A stretch of 64,000 bases of DNA from positions 124,001 through 188,000 of the forward strand of contig NZ_VITH01000008.1 of NCBI RefSeq assembly GCF_007827815.1, given 5' to 3'. Position 1 is the stretch's first letter. The number at the start of each line of letters is the position of its first letter. The position numbers were made by a program, and so were the translations under genes. This document shows positions 54,313-64,000 of the stretch, one piece after another. This DNA comes from Azospirillum brasilense (GTDB taxonomy: Bacteria; Pseudomonadota; Alphaproteobacteria; Azospirillales; Azospirillaceae). The notes below the pieces were generated by a model. The model saw nothing but the letters and a program-made list of their open reading frames with translations, was not told where the DNA came from and did not search any database.

Positions 54313-55284
54313 TTACCAGCGCACCATCGCGGCGCCCCAGGTCAGGCCGCCGCCGATGGCCTCCATGAGGATCAGGTCGCCGCGCTTCACGCGGCCGTCA
54401 TGCACCGCCTCGCACAGCGCCAGCGGGATCGAGGCGGCGGAGGTGTTGCCGTGGCGGTCCACCGTCAGCACGACCTTGTCGGACGGCAGCTTCAGCTTGC
54501 GGGCGATGCCGTCGATGATCCGCTGGTTGGCCTGGTGCGGCACCAGCCAGTCCACCGCCGACGGCTCCAGACCGTTGGCGGCCAGGGCCTCCTCGACGAC
54601 CGAGGACAGCTTGCTGACGGCGTGGCGGAACACGTCCTGGCCGTTCATCCGCACATGCCCGGCCGTGCCGGTGGTCGACGGCCCGCCGTCGACGTAGAGC
54701 AGCCCGTACTGGGCGCCGTCCGAATGGAGGTGGGTCGACAGCACGCCGCGGTCCGCCGACGTTCCGGCGGCGTCGTAGCCGTCCATCACCACGGCCCCGG
54801 CGCCGTCGCCGAACAGGACGCAGGTGGTGCGGTCCTTCCAGTCGAGCAGCCGGGAGAAGGTCTCCGCGCCGATGACCAGGGCGCGGTTGGCCTGCCCGAT
54901 GCGGATGAAGTTGTCGGCGATCGACATCGCGTAGACGAAGCCGGCGCACACCGCCTGGATGTCCAGCGCGAAGCCCTTGGTCCCCAGCGCCGCCTGCACC
55001 TTCGTCGCGGTGGCCGGGAAGGTGTTGTCCGGAGTCGTCGTCGCCAGCACGATGCAGTCGATGCTGGCGGCGTCCACCCCGGCATGCTCCAGCGCGCGGG
55101 TCGCCGCGGCGATGGCGAGGTCGGAGGTCAGTTCCCCGTCGGCGGCGATGTGGCGCGACTTGATGCCGGTGCGCTGGACGATCCACTCGTCCGAGGTGTC
55201 CACACGGGCTTCGAGATCGCGATTCGTGACGACGTTGGCCGGGAGATAGGAACCGCAGCCGAGAACTCGGGAACGCTTGACCAT
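54313..55284 (-). CDS. fabH: 3-oxoacyl-ACP synthase III
   Basis: Initiates fatty acid synthesis by condensing acetyl-CoA with malonyl-ACP. 323 residues: [40 protein letters not shown] with the catalytic Cys, [19 protein letters not shown] (His) and [13 protein letters not shown] (Asn). Its ATG at 55284 lies 4 nt after the plsX stop, in the plsX-fabH-ihfA order common to alphaproteobacteria. Confidence 0.96.
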   Translation of the reverse strand: MVKRSRVLGCGSYLPANVVTNRDLEARVDTSDEWIVQRTGIKSRHIAADGELTSDLAIAAATRALEHAGVDAASIDCIVLATTTPDNTFPATATKVQAALGTKGFALDIQAVCAGFVYAMSIADNFIRIGQANRALVIGAETFSRLLDWKDRTTCVLFGDGAGAVVMDGYDAAGTSADRGVLSTHLHSDGAQYGLLYVDGGPSTTGTAGHVRMNGQDVFRHAVSKLSSVVEEALAANGLEPSAVDWLVPHQANQRIIDGIARKLKLPSDKVVLTVDRHGNTSAASIPLALCEAVHDGRVKRGDLILMEAIGGGLTWGAAMVRW

Positions 55285-55288
55285 GATG

Positions 55289-56341
55289 TTAGACCGCCGC
55301 CGCCTTCGTGTCGGGAAGAGGCTTGGCGTCGCCGAGACGCTGCATCTCTTCCTTGATTCGGTCGTTGAAACCGTTTGCCGCCAGATTGTAGGCCACACCG
55401 ATGGCGTTGGCGAACCCGATGGCGTCGGTGCCCCCGTGGCTCTTCACGCAGACTCCGCGCAGCCCCAGGAACATGGCGCCGTTGTAGCGGCGCGGATCGG
55501 TGCGCTGCTTCAACCGCTTGAAGGCCCCGCGGGCCAGCAGATAGCCGAGACGCGCCGTCCAGGAGGACTGGAACGTCCGGCGCAGGAACTCCGTGAAGAG
55601 CTTCGCCGTGCCTTCGGCGGTCTTCAGGGCGACGTTGCCGGTGAAGCCGTCGGTCACGATCACGTCCACCGTGCCGGTGGCGATGTCGTTGCCCTCGACG
55701 AATCCATGGAAGCGCCCGGGAAGCGGCATCTCGCGCAGACGGGTCGCGGCGGCGCGCACCACCTCGTTCCCCTTCACCTCTTCCGAACCGATGTTCAGCA
55801 CGCCGATCGTCGGCTCGGACAGGCTCAGCGCGGTGCGCGCGAAGACCGCGCCCATCACGGCGAACTGCACGAGGTTCTCGGGCTGGCATTCGGTGTTGGC
55901 GCCGAGGTCGAGCATGACGCTCTCCCCCCGCAGGGTCGGGAAGAAGGAGGCGATGGCCGGGCGGTCGATCCCGGGAATCGTCTTCAGCACGAACTTGGCC
56001 ATGGCCATGAGCGCGCCGGTGTTGCCGGCGGATACGACGCAGGCGGCTTGCCCGCCCGCCACCGAATCGATGGCGAGGCGCATGCTCGACTGACGCCCGG
56101 CGCGCAACGCGACCGACGGCTTGGCGTCGCCGGCCACGGCGTCCGGAGTGTGACGCACCTCGGCCACCGCTCTCAGGGCGGGTCGCTGCGCAAGCAGCGG
56201 CTCGATGCGGGCGGTGTCCCCGAACAGCAGGTAATGCACCTGCGGGTGACGCTCGCGGGCGATATCCGCCCCGGCAATCACCATGTCGGGTCCTTTGTCA
56301 CCGCCCATGGCATCAAGGGCAATGGTCAGGCGCTGGCTCAC
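55289..56341 (-). CDS. plsX: phosphate acyltransferase PlsX
   Basis: Makes acyl-phosphate for phospholipid synthesis. 350 residues: [38 protein letters not shown]-like [52 protein letters not shown] start at 56341. It is 50 bp after rpmF and directly before fabH. Confidence 0.95.
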   Translation of the reverse strand: MSQRLTIALDAMGGDKGPDMVIAGADIARERHPQVHYLLFGDTARIEPLLAQRPALRAVAEVRHTPDAVAGDAKPSVALRAGRQSSMRLAIDSVAGGQAACVVSAGNTGALMAMAKFVLKTIPGIDRPAIASFFPTLRGESVMLDLGANTECQPENLVQFAVMGAVFARTALSLSEPTIGVLNIGSEEVKGNEVVRAAATRLREMPLPGRFHGFVEGNDIATGTVDVIVTDGFTGNVALKTAEGTAKLFTEFLRRTFQSSWTARLGYLLARGAFKRLKQRTDPRRYNGAMFLGLRGVCVKSHGGTDAIGFANAIGVAYNLAANGFNDRIKEEMQRLGDAKPLPDTKAAAV

Positions 56342-56390
56342 CGCGGACAGGCTCCCTGGCTAGGACGTAGGGCGGCCAACCAAACCGCCA

Positions 56391-56576
56391 TCAGGCCGCC
56401 GGAGCGCTCTGAACCACTTCGCGCTGGTCGTAGTGACCGCAGGAACCGCAGACATGGTGCGGACGCTTCAGCTCGCCACAGTTCGAGCACTCGGCGTAGG
56501 ACGAGGTCGGGAGAGCGTGGTGCGAGCGACGCATGTTGCGGCGCGACTTGGAGGTCTTCTTCTTCGGAACAGCCAT
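56391..56576 (-). CDS. rpmF: 50S ribosomal protein L32
   Basis: 61 residues: [20 protein letters not shown], then [20 protein letters not shown] with a CxxC...CxxC zinc-binding pair. It lies between yceD and plsX, the usual order. A hairpin with T4 lies 25 nt before its start. Confidence 0.96.
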   Translation of the reverse strand: MAVPKKKTSKSRRNMRRSHHALPTSSYAECSNCGELKRPHHVCGSCGHYDQREVVQSAPAA

Positions 56577-56601
56577 GGCCGTAAACTCTCTTCATTGTAA
56601 A

Positions 56602-56625
56602 AGGCGGCCCGAAGAGGGGCCGCCT
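56602..56625 (-). terminator. hairpin between yceD and rpmF
   Basis: On the reverse strand AGGCGGCCC / GGGCCGCCT with a 6-nt loop, followed by TTTTACA, only 25 nt before the rpmF ATG. Possible attenuator of the ribosomal protein gene. Confidence 0.6.
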
Positions 56626-56681
56626 GACGCGAGCGGCATTCAATACGGCAATTGCCCCCGAAGGGCAAGCCCGTTCCGCCC

Positions 56682-57290
56682 TCAATTCTGTCGTTTCAGA
56701 CGTTCCAGCACGGCGAACGGGTTCGGCTTCTCCGGATCGGCGGCGGCATCATCATCGGCGGGGGCCGGGGCCTCCTCCTCCTCTTCGCCTTCGTTGTATC
56801 CGTCGAACGCCACGCCTTCTGCATGAGGATAGGGGTCGAGCGCCAGGGACAAATGCTGGGCGGTCAGTTCGCCGATGTCGATGCGCCCGTTGGTCATGGC
56901 CTCCGGGATGTCCTCCTCGGCGATGTTCGGGTCGATCTCGATCTCGTCGTCCTCGCTGGGAACCAGCGACTCCGGAGCGAACAGAGCGCCGAAGCGGTCG
57001 GAAACCTGGGCCGGCACCGGCTCCAGCGTGATGACGCAGGTCTGCACCACGTCGGCCTCCAGCTCTCCCTCGACGCGCACCATCTGGTCGCCGCGCACGG
57101 AACGCAGGCGGACCCGGGCGGTCAGCCGCCGGATTTCCTCCAACTCGAACCGCTCGGCCAACGCCTTGCGCTCGGCTTCCGTCGCCTCGATCGTTTCGAC
57201 CAGGTCGCCGTCGCGATGGACGGCCTCGGCGCGGACGATGCGCGAGAACTCCGGCGCGGGGCCGGCGGAAGGCTGGGTCGTGTTGCGCAT
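56682..57290 (-). CDS. yceD: YceD/DUF177 family protein
   Basis: 202 residues: FSRIVRAEAVHRDGDLVETIEATEAERKALAERF, then VQTCVITLEPVPAQVSDRFGALF with the conserved Cys, and an acidic C-terminus. The family is paired with rpmF across bacteria and has been linked to 23S rRNA accumulation. Start ATG 57290; an upstream frame from 57344 adds a basic stretch. Confidence 0.92.
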   Translation of the reverse strand: MRNTTQPSAGPAPEFSRIVRAEAVHRDGDLVETIEATEAERKALAERFELEEIRRLTARVRLRSVRGDQMVRVEGELEADVVQTCVITLEPVPAQVSDRFGALFAPESLVPSEDDEIEIDPNIAEEDIPEAMTNGRIDIGELTAQHLSLALDPYPHAEGVAFDGYNEGEEEEEAPAPADDDAAADPEKPNPFAVLERLKRQN

Positions 57291-57312
57291 GTCAGGCAAT
57301 TCCTTGTCACAG

Positions 57313-57334
57313 CGCCCGTTCTTCAGCGGGCGCC
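57313..57334. terminator. short hairpin upstream of yceD
   Basis: GCGCCCG / CGGGCGC, 8-nt loop, between the bc1 chaperone and yceD. Weak T content. Confidence 0.3.
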
Positions 57335-57422
57335 TTCGTCTCACTGTCAGATGAATTCGGACGCCGGGAAAGGCAAGCCCATTCGGCGCCCCCCTATAGA
57401 AGAAGAGACTCGACGGAGTCGG

Positions 57423-57986
57423 TCAATCCGCCCCGGCGCCGGGCGGCGGACCGAAGCGCACCTCCCCGGCCATGAGCGACTCCAGCGGCTGCGCCTCCAG
57501 CCCGGCGGCCTCGCGCCGGACATAGGCGGCCATGACGGCCAGCCGGTGCGGCGGCACATCCGATGCGGTGCCATAGACGTTGTTGTCGAGGGCGACCTCC
57601 AACGCCGCGGCGTTGTCACCGGCGTCCGAGGCGGCGAGCGCGCGGTCGTAGACCTCGATCCGGCCGGCGATGCCGCGGGCCATGGTCTTGATGCGCCGCC
57701 CGACTCCGCTGTCGCCCACCCCCTGCTCCATCAGCGACTTCTCGAAATGGTCGATCATCGCCTCGAAGAGCAAGCGCGAGCGGTCCGCGGCGGCGGCCCC
57801 CTGCCCCTTCAGGCGGCGCATCACCAAGAAGACATGAAGCACCACCATGTCGAAGCGGCCATCCAGCGTGTCGGGAACGCCAAGGTCACGGTAAAAGCCC
57901 GGCAGGCGGGCCTGCGCCGCGATCGTGAGATAGAAATCGGCGACGGCGCGGGCTTCACGCCGACGCCGGAACAGGCGGTCAAGCAC
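57423..57986 (-). CDS. ubiquinol-cytochrome c chaperone family protein
   Basis: 187 residues of the CBP3/UQCC1 family, which assists assembly of the cytochrome bc1 complex. Seen: FYLTIAAQARLPGFYRDLGVPDTLDGRFDMVVLHVFLVMRRL and FEAMIDHFEKSLMEQGVGDSGVGRRIKTM. Start GTG 57986 (GAGAGA upstream). It is divergent from bamE and precedes yceD on the same strand. Confidence 0.88.
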   Translation of the reverse strand: MLDRLFRRRREARAVADFYLTIAAQARLPGFYRDLGVPDTLDGRFDMVVLHVFLVMRRLKGQGAAAADRSRLLFEAMIDHFEKSLMEQGVGDSGVGRRIKTMARGIAGRIEVYDRALAASDAGDNAAALEVALDNNVYGTASDVPPHRLAVMAAYVRREAAGLEAQPLESLMAGEVRFGPPPGAGAD

Positions 57987-58115
57987 GGTTTCTCTCTCGC
58001 TCGGAGTTTCGTTGACAGGACAAACCGCGTGATGCGATTGTCCCGCCATTGCGGGCGGAATCCGGCCTGCCGCTCGAGTCCGGCGGTCCGCCCGCGCCAT
58101 CATAGCCTGAGCACC

Positions 58116-58583
58116 ATGACGAGATCGATTCCTTCGGCGCTGTGCGCCTTCGCCTTTCTGGGTCTCGCCGTCTCCGCGTGCTCGCCCACCGTGGCGACCC
58201 GTGGCAACATGGCGGACCCCGACCGCATCGCCGAGATCAAGGCCGGCCAGTCGCGGCGGGAGGATGTGGCGGACATCCTCGGCACGCCGACTTCCGTGGG
58301 AACCTTCGACCAGAATGTCTGGTACTACATCGGCCAGAAGACGGAAAAGCTCGCCTTCTTCGAGCCGAGCGTGATGGAGCGCCGCGTCGTCGTGGTCCAT
58401 TTCGACGACGCCGGCGTGGTGAAGGAGATGAAGCAGCTCGACGCGGCCGACGGCCAGCGGGTCGACATCGTCGACCGCAGCACGCCCACCGCGGGACGCG
58501 AGCTTAGCCTGCTGGAGCAGATGCTCGGCAACGTCGGTCGTTTCTCCGCCAAGGATTCGCGGAACCGCGGTCCCGGCCGCTGA
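58116..58583 (+). CDS. bamE: outer membrane assembly lipoprotein BamE
   Basis: 155-residue lipoprotein: signal peptide with lipobox LAVSAC at residue ~22. The SmpA/OmlA fold reads DPDRIAEIKAGQSRREDVADILGTPTSVGTFDQNVWYYIGQ, then FDDAGVVKEMKQLD. The extended C-terminal Ser/Arg tail is longer than in enterobacteria. Divergent from the bc1 chaperone. With bamB it completes two BAM lipoproteins in this window. Confidence 0.93.
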   Translation: MTRSIPSALCAFAFLGLAVSACSPTVATRGNMADPDRIAEIKAGQSRREDVADILGTPTSVGTFDQNVWYYIGQKTEKLAFFEPSVMERRVVVVHFDDAGVVKEMKQLDAADGQRVDIVDRSTPTAGRELSLLEQMLGNVGRFSAKDSRNRGPGR

Positions 58584-58604
58584 CGCCGAACGGTCTTCCG
58601 AGAC

Positions 58605-58638
58605 AAAAAAAGCCCCGCTTCCGCGGGGCTTTTCTTTT
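58605..58638 (+). terminator. terminator after bamE (also faces hppA)
   Basis: AAAAGCCCCGC / GCGGGGCTTTT with a TTCC loop and flanking A and T runs, between convergent bamE and hppA. Confidence 0.88.
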
Positions 58639-58653
58639 TGTGCCGATCGGGTA

Positions 58654-60756
<2,103 letters not shown>

Positions 60757-60961
60757 CGGTTCCCCCAAATTCTTATGGTTTCGGGCCCGATTACCGCCTT
60801 GTCGTGAAAACGACCCGTACAAACGAAGGTGGATGACGGGCGAGTTGTTCACGAAAAGGATGCCGAAGAGAAGGGCACAATGCAACAGCCGCCACGCCCG
60901 AATAGGCGCGGCGATTTGGCCGAGGCGCTCCTGACTTTCGGGTAGGCTTTTTTCAGAACGG

Positions 60962-61420
60962 TTACAAATTGCGCTGTGTAACCACCTGAACAAGAACATT
61001 TTGCACCACCCCCTCCCCCACGACTTTCGCGGCGGCGGCGGCGAGTTTTTCTTTTACGGCAATGATGTTGACCAAGTTGCCGGTCATCACCGACCGGTCG
61101 TCCACCGCCGCATAAAGGGCCGACAGGCAGCGGTCGTAGACGAGCGGCTGGCGGGCCTGGACGAAAGGAACCTTGTCGAGAACGACCTCCAGCGTGACGA
61201 CCACGGTCACGAACTGCTCGACCTTCTGCGTGCCGATGGCCGGAACGACCAGGGGGGCCATGCGGACGAAGCCGGTCGGCGGCTTGGGCGGTGGTTCCTC
61301 CTTCTTGGGAGCCGATTCGCCATGCTCGACGAAATACTTGTTGTAGATCATCCAGCCGCCGAAGCCCGCGCCGCCCAGCAGCAGCAGGCCCAAAACCAGC
61401 AATATGACGGCCTTGATCAC
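60962..61420 (-). CDS. FliL-like membrane-anchored protein
   Basis: 152 residues: one N-terminal helix ([19 protein letters not shown]), a Pro/Glu linker ([10 protein letters not shown]), then a periplasmic domain [13 protein letters not shown]...[16 protein letters not shown]...[14 protein letters not shown] that resembles FliL. No flagellar genes are adjacent, so a stomatin/SPFH-type or FliL-like role outside the motor is possible. GTG start at 61420. It lies between thiL and hppA on the same strand. Confidence 0.72.
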   Translation of the reverse strand: MIKAVILLVLGLLLLGGAGFGGWMIYNKYFVEHGESAPKKEEPPPKPPTGFVRMAPLVVPAIGTQKVEQFVTVVVTLEVVLDKVPFVQARQPLVYDRCLSALYAAVDDRSVMTGNLVNIIAVKEKLAAAAAKVVGEGVVQNVLVQVVTQRNL

Positions 61421-61509
61421 GCCAACCCTTTCCCGGAAACGGAACGGGTCGAGCCTAGTGCCGCCCTGCTTTCGATTGCGTTAAGCGGAGTCGCAGGGCC
61501 GCCCCGCCG

Positions 61510-62532
61510 TCAGAAATGGTCCCAGCCGCGAGTCGGCAGGTCGAGTCTTCGCCCCTGTGCGTCGGTCACCGTGACCTCGCCCGCCGGCCCGTCCAGCAGA
61601 TGACCGATCGCGGTCACCGGCACACCGGTCTCCGCCGACAGGGCGGCGAGCGCCGGGGCGGCATCCTCCGGGGCGGTGAAGAGCAGTTCGTAATCGTCGC
61701 CGCCGGTCAGCGCCATGGCGAAGCGCACCGGATCGTCGCCGATCACCGACCGCGCGGCGCCCGACAGGGGCACGCGATCCGAGTCCAGAGCCGCGGCGCA
61801 GCCCGATTCCTCGCAGAGATGGCCGAGATCCGCGACCAGACCGTCGGAGACGTCGAGACAACCGGTCGCCAGCCCGACCAGACGCGGCCCCAACGTGGTC
61901 CGCGGATCGGGCCGCCGCAGGCGCGCCAGCAGAACGGCGCGCGCCGAGTCGTCGGCCACCTCCAGCGTTCCGTAGGCGATCCGCAGGCCGAGCGCCGCAT
62001 CGCCGATGCTGCCGGTGACGTAGACTCGGTCGCCGGGGCGCCCGCCCCAGCGCGGCACGGCCCCGCCCTTCGGCACCAGACCGAAGGCGGTCACCGACAG
62101 GGTGATGGGTCCTGAGGTCGAGACCGAGTCGCCGCCCGCGAGCGCGATGCCGAACCGGGCCTGATCCTCGCCCAGCCCGGCTGCGAAGCCGGCCAGCCAG
62201 TCCTCGCCCACCGTCTTCGGCAGGGCGGTGACCAGCGTGTAGGCGTAGGGGGCCGCCCCCATGGCGGCGAGGTCCGACAGGTTGGTGCGCAGCAGCTTCG
62301 CAGCGATGTCGGCGGGTGCGTCGTCGGGAAAGAAATGGACGCCGGCAACCATGGCGTCCGTGGTGACGACCAGTTCCTGGTCCGCCGGGACGCCGAACAC
62401 GGCGGCGTCGTCGGCGAGCCCGCGGGCGCCCGGAAAACCGGACGCCAGCGGCCTGAAATAGCGGTCGATCCGCCCGAACTCGCCGAGCGGCCTACCGGCT
62501 TCGGACGAGCTAGCGGTCTTTGGGCTGGTCAC
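61510..62532 (-). CDS. thiL: thiamine-monophosphate kinase
   Basis: ATP-dependent phosphorylation of thiamine-P to thiamine-PP. 340 residues: LADDAAVFGV, VVTTDAMVAGVHFF, AKLLRTNLSDLAAMGA, ALAGGDSVSTSGPITLSV, CLDVSDGLVADLGHLC and LTGGDDYELLFTA. GTG start at 62532 lies inside the nusB 3' end (23-nt overlap), so the two are coupled. Confidence 0.95.
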   Translation of the reverse strand: MTSPKTASSSEAGRPLGEFGRIDRYFRPLASGFPGARGLADDAAVFGVPADQELVVTTDAMVAGVHFFPDDAPADIAAKLLRTNLSDLAAMGAAPYAYTLVTALPKTVGEDWLAGFAAGLGEDQARFGIALAGGDSVSTSGPITLSVTAFGLVPKGGAVPRWGGRPGDRVYVTGSIGDAALGLRIAYGTLEVADDSARAVLLARLRRPDPRTTLGPRLVGLATGCLDVSDGLVADLGHLCEESGCAAALDSDRVPLSGAARSVIGDDPVRFAMALTGGDDYELLFTAPEDAAPALAALSAETGVPVTAIGHLLDGPAGEVTVTDAQGRRLDLPTRGWDHF

Positions 62533-63082
62533 GGCTGGGGTCCGGCTGGGCCAGCTCGTCCGGCCGCAGCGCGCGGGCCACGTGGTCGAGCACGCCGTTC
62601 ACCATGCCCGGCTCGCGCGCCGCGAAGAAGGCGTGCGCCACATCCACATACTCGCTGATGAGGATGCGCGGGTGCGTGTCGTTGTGGACGAACAGCTCGT
62701 AGGCGCCGGCCCGCAGGATGGCGCGCATCAGGAGTTCCAGGCGGTCGAGCGCATAGCGCGGCTCCAGGGCCGAGGCCAGCATGCCGTCCACTTCCGTCCG
62801 GCGGTGCGCGGCGCCGCGGACGATGTCGGCGAACAGCTGCGGGTCGGCGGAGACGAACTTCGCCCCGTCGATCTCCTCGCCCAGCCGGTGATTGATGAAT
62901 TCACCGATCACGGATTCCACGGCGATGCCGGTCGGTTCGATCTGGTTCAGGTCGATCTGGTACAGGGCCTGAACGGCGGCAAGGCGCGCGGCCTTGCGCC
63001 GGGCCTTGGCCGATCCGCCACCCGTCCGGTTCCGGGAGCCGCGCTTCTGTTTCGCGCGGCCAGCCGCGTCGTCGTTGCTCAT
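62510..63082 (-). CDS. nusB: transcription antitermination factor NusB
   Basis: 190 residues. A basic N-terminal extension precedes the NusB fold: ARRKAARLAAVQALYQIDLNQIE, LFADIVRGAAHRR, LDRLELLMRAILRAGAYELFVHNDTHPRILISEYVDVAHAFFAAREPGMVNGVLDHVAR. It is downstream of ribH, the usual ribH-nusB-thiL order. Confidence 0.95.
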   Translation of the reverse strand: MSNDDAAGRAKQKRGSRNRTGGGSAKARRKAARLAAVQALYQIDLNQIEPTGIAVESVIGEFINHRLGEEIDGAKFVSADPQLFADIVRGAAHRRTEVDGMLASALEPRYALDRLELLMRAILRAGAYELFVHNDTHPRILISEYVDVAHAFFAAREPGMVNGVLDHVARALRPDELAQPDPSRDQPKDR

Positions 63083-63115
63083 GTTGCTCAGTCTGTCAGG
63101 AATTGCACCGCGGGG

Positions 63116-63580
63116 TCACCGCGGATAGAGGCGGAATTGGCGCTTGAGTTCGATCATGTCAAGGCAGGCGCGCGCCGCGAAACCGCCCTTGTTCTTGGCC
63201 GTCACGGAGGCCCGCGCCCAAGCCTGCTCGCGGTTTTCCACGGTCAGCACGCCGTTGCCGATGGCCAGGGCGTAGCGCAGCGCGAGGTCCTGGAGACCGC
63301 GGGCGCTCTCGTTGCAGACGATGTCGTAATGGGTGGTCTCGCCACGGATCACGCAGCCCAGCCCGACATAGCCGTCAAAACGCTTGCGCGCCGTGAAGAA
63401 GTCCATGGAACGCAGGGCGTACAGGATCGCCGCCGGAATCTCCAGGCACCCCGGGACCGAGACGCGCTGGTAGGTGGCGCCCTCCTTCTCGATCTCGGTG
63501 ATGGCGCCTTTCACCAGCTCGTCGGCGATGTCCTCGTAGAAGCGGGCTTCCACGATCATCAGATGGGGCTTTTCGGTCAT
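63116..63580 (-). CDS. ribH: 6,7-dimethyl-8-ribityllumazine synthase
   Basis: Penultimate riboflavin step. 154 residues: MIVEARFYEDIADELVKGAI, VSVPGCLEIPAAILYALRS, FDGYVGLGCVIRGETTHYDIVCNESARGLQDL and NGVLTVENREQAWARA. Active-site pattern GETTHYD is intact. 33 bp before nusB. Confidence 0.95.
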   Translation of the reverse strand: MTEKPHLMIVEARFYEDIADELVKGAITEIEKEGATYQRVSVPGCLEIPAAILYALRSMDFFTARKRFDGYVGLGCVIRGETTHYDIVCNESARGLQDLALRYALAIGNGVLTVENREQAWARASVTAKNKGGFAARACLDMIELKRQFRLYPR

Positions 63581-63602
63581 CTCTCGGTCGCTCGGCTGGC
63601 CG

Positions 63603-64000
63603 TTACTGGTCTTGCAGGGGAATCGGGCGGTGGCCGAGCACGGTCAGGCCGTACCCCTCCAGCCCGATGATGGACTTCTTGCGGTTCGACAGCAGAACCA
63701 TGTCGCGCACGCCCAGGTCCAGCAGGATCTGCGCGCCGACGCCATAATCCCGCAGCGCGGGGGTCGGGTTGTCATGGCCTTCCAGCCGCGCCAGCACCGA
63801 TTCCGTCAGGCTGTTCGCCATCGGCTCGCGCAGCAGGACGATGACGCCGCGGCCTTCCCGCGCGATCATCTCCATGGAGGCCTGAAGTTCGCCGTCGCGC
63901 GCGGCGCTCTTGTCGCCCAGCACGTCGTCCAGCACCGACAGGGCGTGCATGCGCACCAGCACCGGCTCGTCGCCGGAGATGTCGCCGCGCACCAGCGCGA
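63603..64000 (-). CDS. ribBA: bifunctional RibBA, GTP cyclohydrolase II part (5' end outside window)
   Basis: The visible C-terminal ~130 residues read as a GTP cyclohydrolase II domain: DEPVLVRMHALSVLDDVLGD, MIAREGRGVIVLLREP, ALRDYGVGAQILLDLGV, LLSNRKKSIIGLEGYGLTVLG. The usual GTP-CH II cysteines are not visible in this part, as in proteobacterial RibBA proteins where the second domain is degenerate. The DHBP synthase half must lie past the window edge. Confidence 0.88.
   Translation of the reverse strand, partial: ALVRGDISGDEPVLVRMHALSVLDDVLGDKSAARDGELQASMEMIAREGRGVIVLLREPMANSLTESVLARLEGHDNPTPALRDYGVGAQILLDLGVRDMVLLSNRKKSIIGLEGYGLTVLGHRPIPLQDQ

Overview
The window is a continuous stretch of alphaproteobacterial chromosome. 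GC content is high (roughly two-thirds by eye), and gene content and order point to Rhodospirillales, most likely Azospirillum or a close relative. The reasons are homospermidine synthase beside an ornithine decarboxylase, a yfgM-bamB-der operon, a cysH-cysD-cysNC operon, DUF2849 and DUF934 genes flanking a siroheme reductase, a K+-independent H+-pyrophosphatase, and many PAS, chemotaxis, GGEEF and LuxR signalling genes. No phage, transposon, CRISPR array or rRNA gene was seen. One tRNA (Pro, GGG) is present.

Layout. 1-9.7 kb is housekeeping: map (partial), radA, cvpA-purF, a short-chain dehydrogenase, der, bamB, a YfgM-like TPR protein and a thioredoxin-fold protein. 9.8-16 kb is a sparse regulatory zone: three LuxR-type regulators (one with a degenerate receiver), AT-richer spacers, two or three small-protein candidates, and an Orc1-like AAA ATPase. 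16-26.3 kb carries Kup, a periplasmic solute-binding protein, a large hybrid histidine kinase, a two-gene PAS plus chemoreceptor energy-taxis pair, and a PAS-GGEEF diguanylate cyclase. 26.3-32.7 kb has cobalamin genes (cobC, cbiB), the polyamine pair (ornithine decarboxylase with a probable leader peptide, homospermidine synthase), and a double hemerythrin protein. 32.7-40.2 kb holds acireductone dioxygenase, an MFS transporter, a VOC protein, and a fatty-acid block (thioesterase, MerR regulator, FadD, SCP2) around a divergent promoter with a MerR-type operator.

40.2-50.6 kb is a sulfur region. It has a sulfonate/taurine-type ABC transporter, then cysH-cysD-cysNC, and divergently a siroheme and sulfite reduction operon (precorrin-2 dehydrogenase, cobA, DUF2849, cysI, DUF934). 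These units plausibly form one pathway: uptake, sulfate activation, APS reduction, siroheme supply and sulfite reduction. Two operon promoters share an identical 13-bp word. 50.6-64 kb is again core: a KefB-like antiporter with a cNMP domain, tRNA-Pro, a MerR-like gene and ihfA, fabH-plsX-rpmF-yceD, a cytochrome bc1 chaperone, bamE, hppA, and a run of thiL-nusB-ribH-ribBA.

Nothing here is clearly a wholly new multi-gene system. The leads most worth following are the arginine-rich leader peptide before ornithine decarboxylase, the 42-bp inverted repeat at 15760-15801 beside a 32-residue membrane-peptide gene, the shared sulfur-promoter words, and the pseudo-receiver LuxR regulator. All function calls come from reading the translated sequence; no database search was run.
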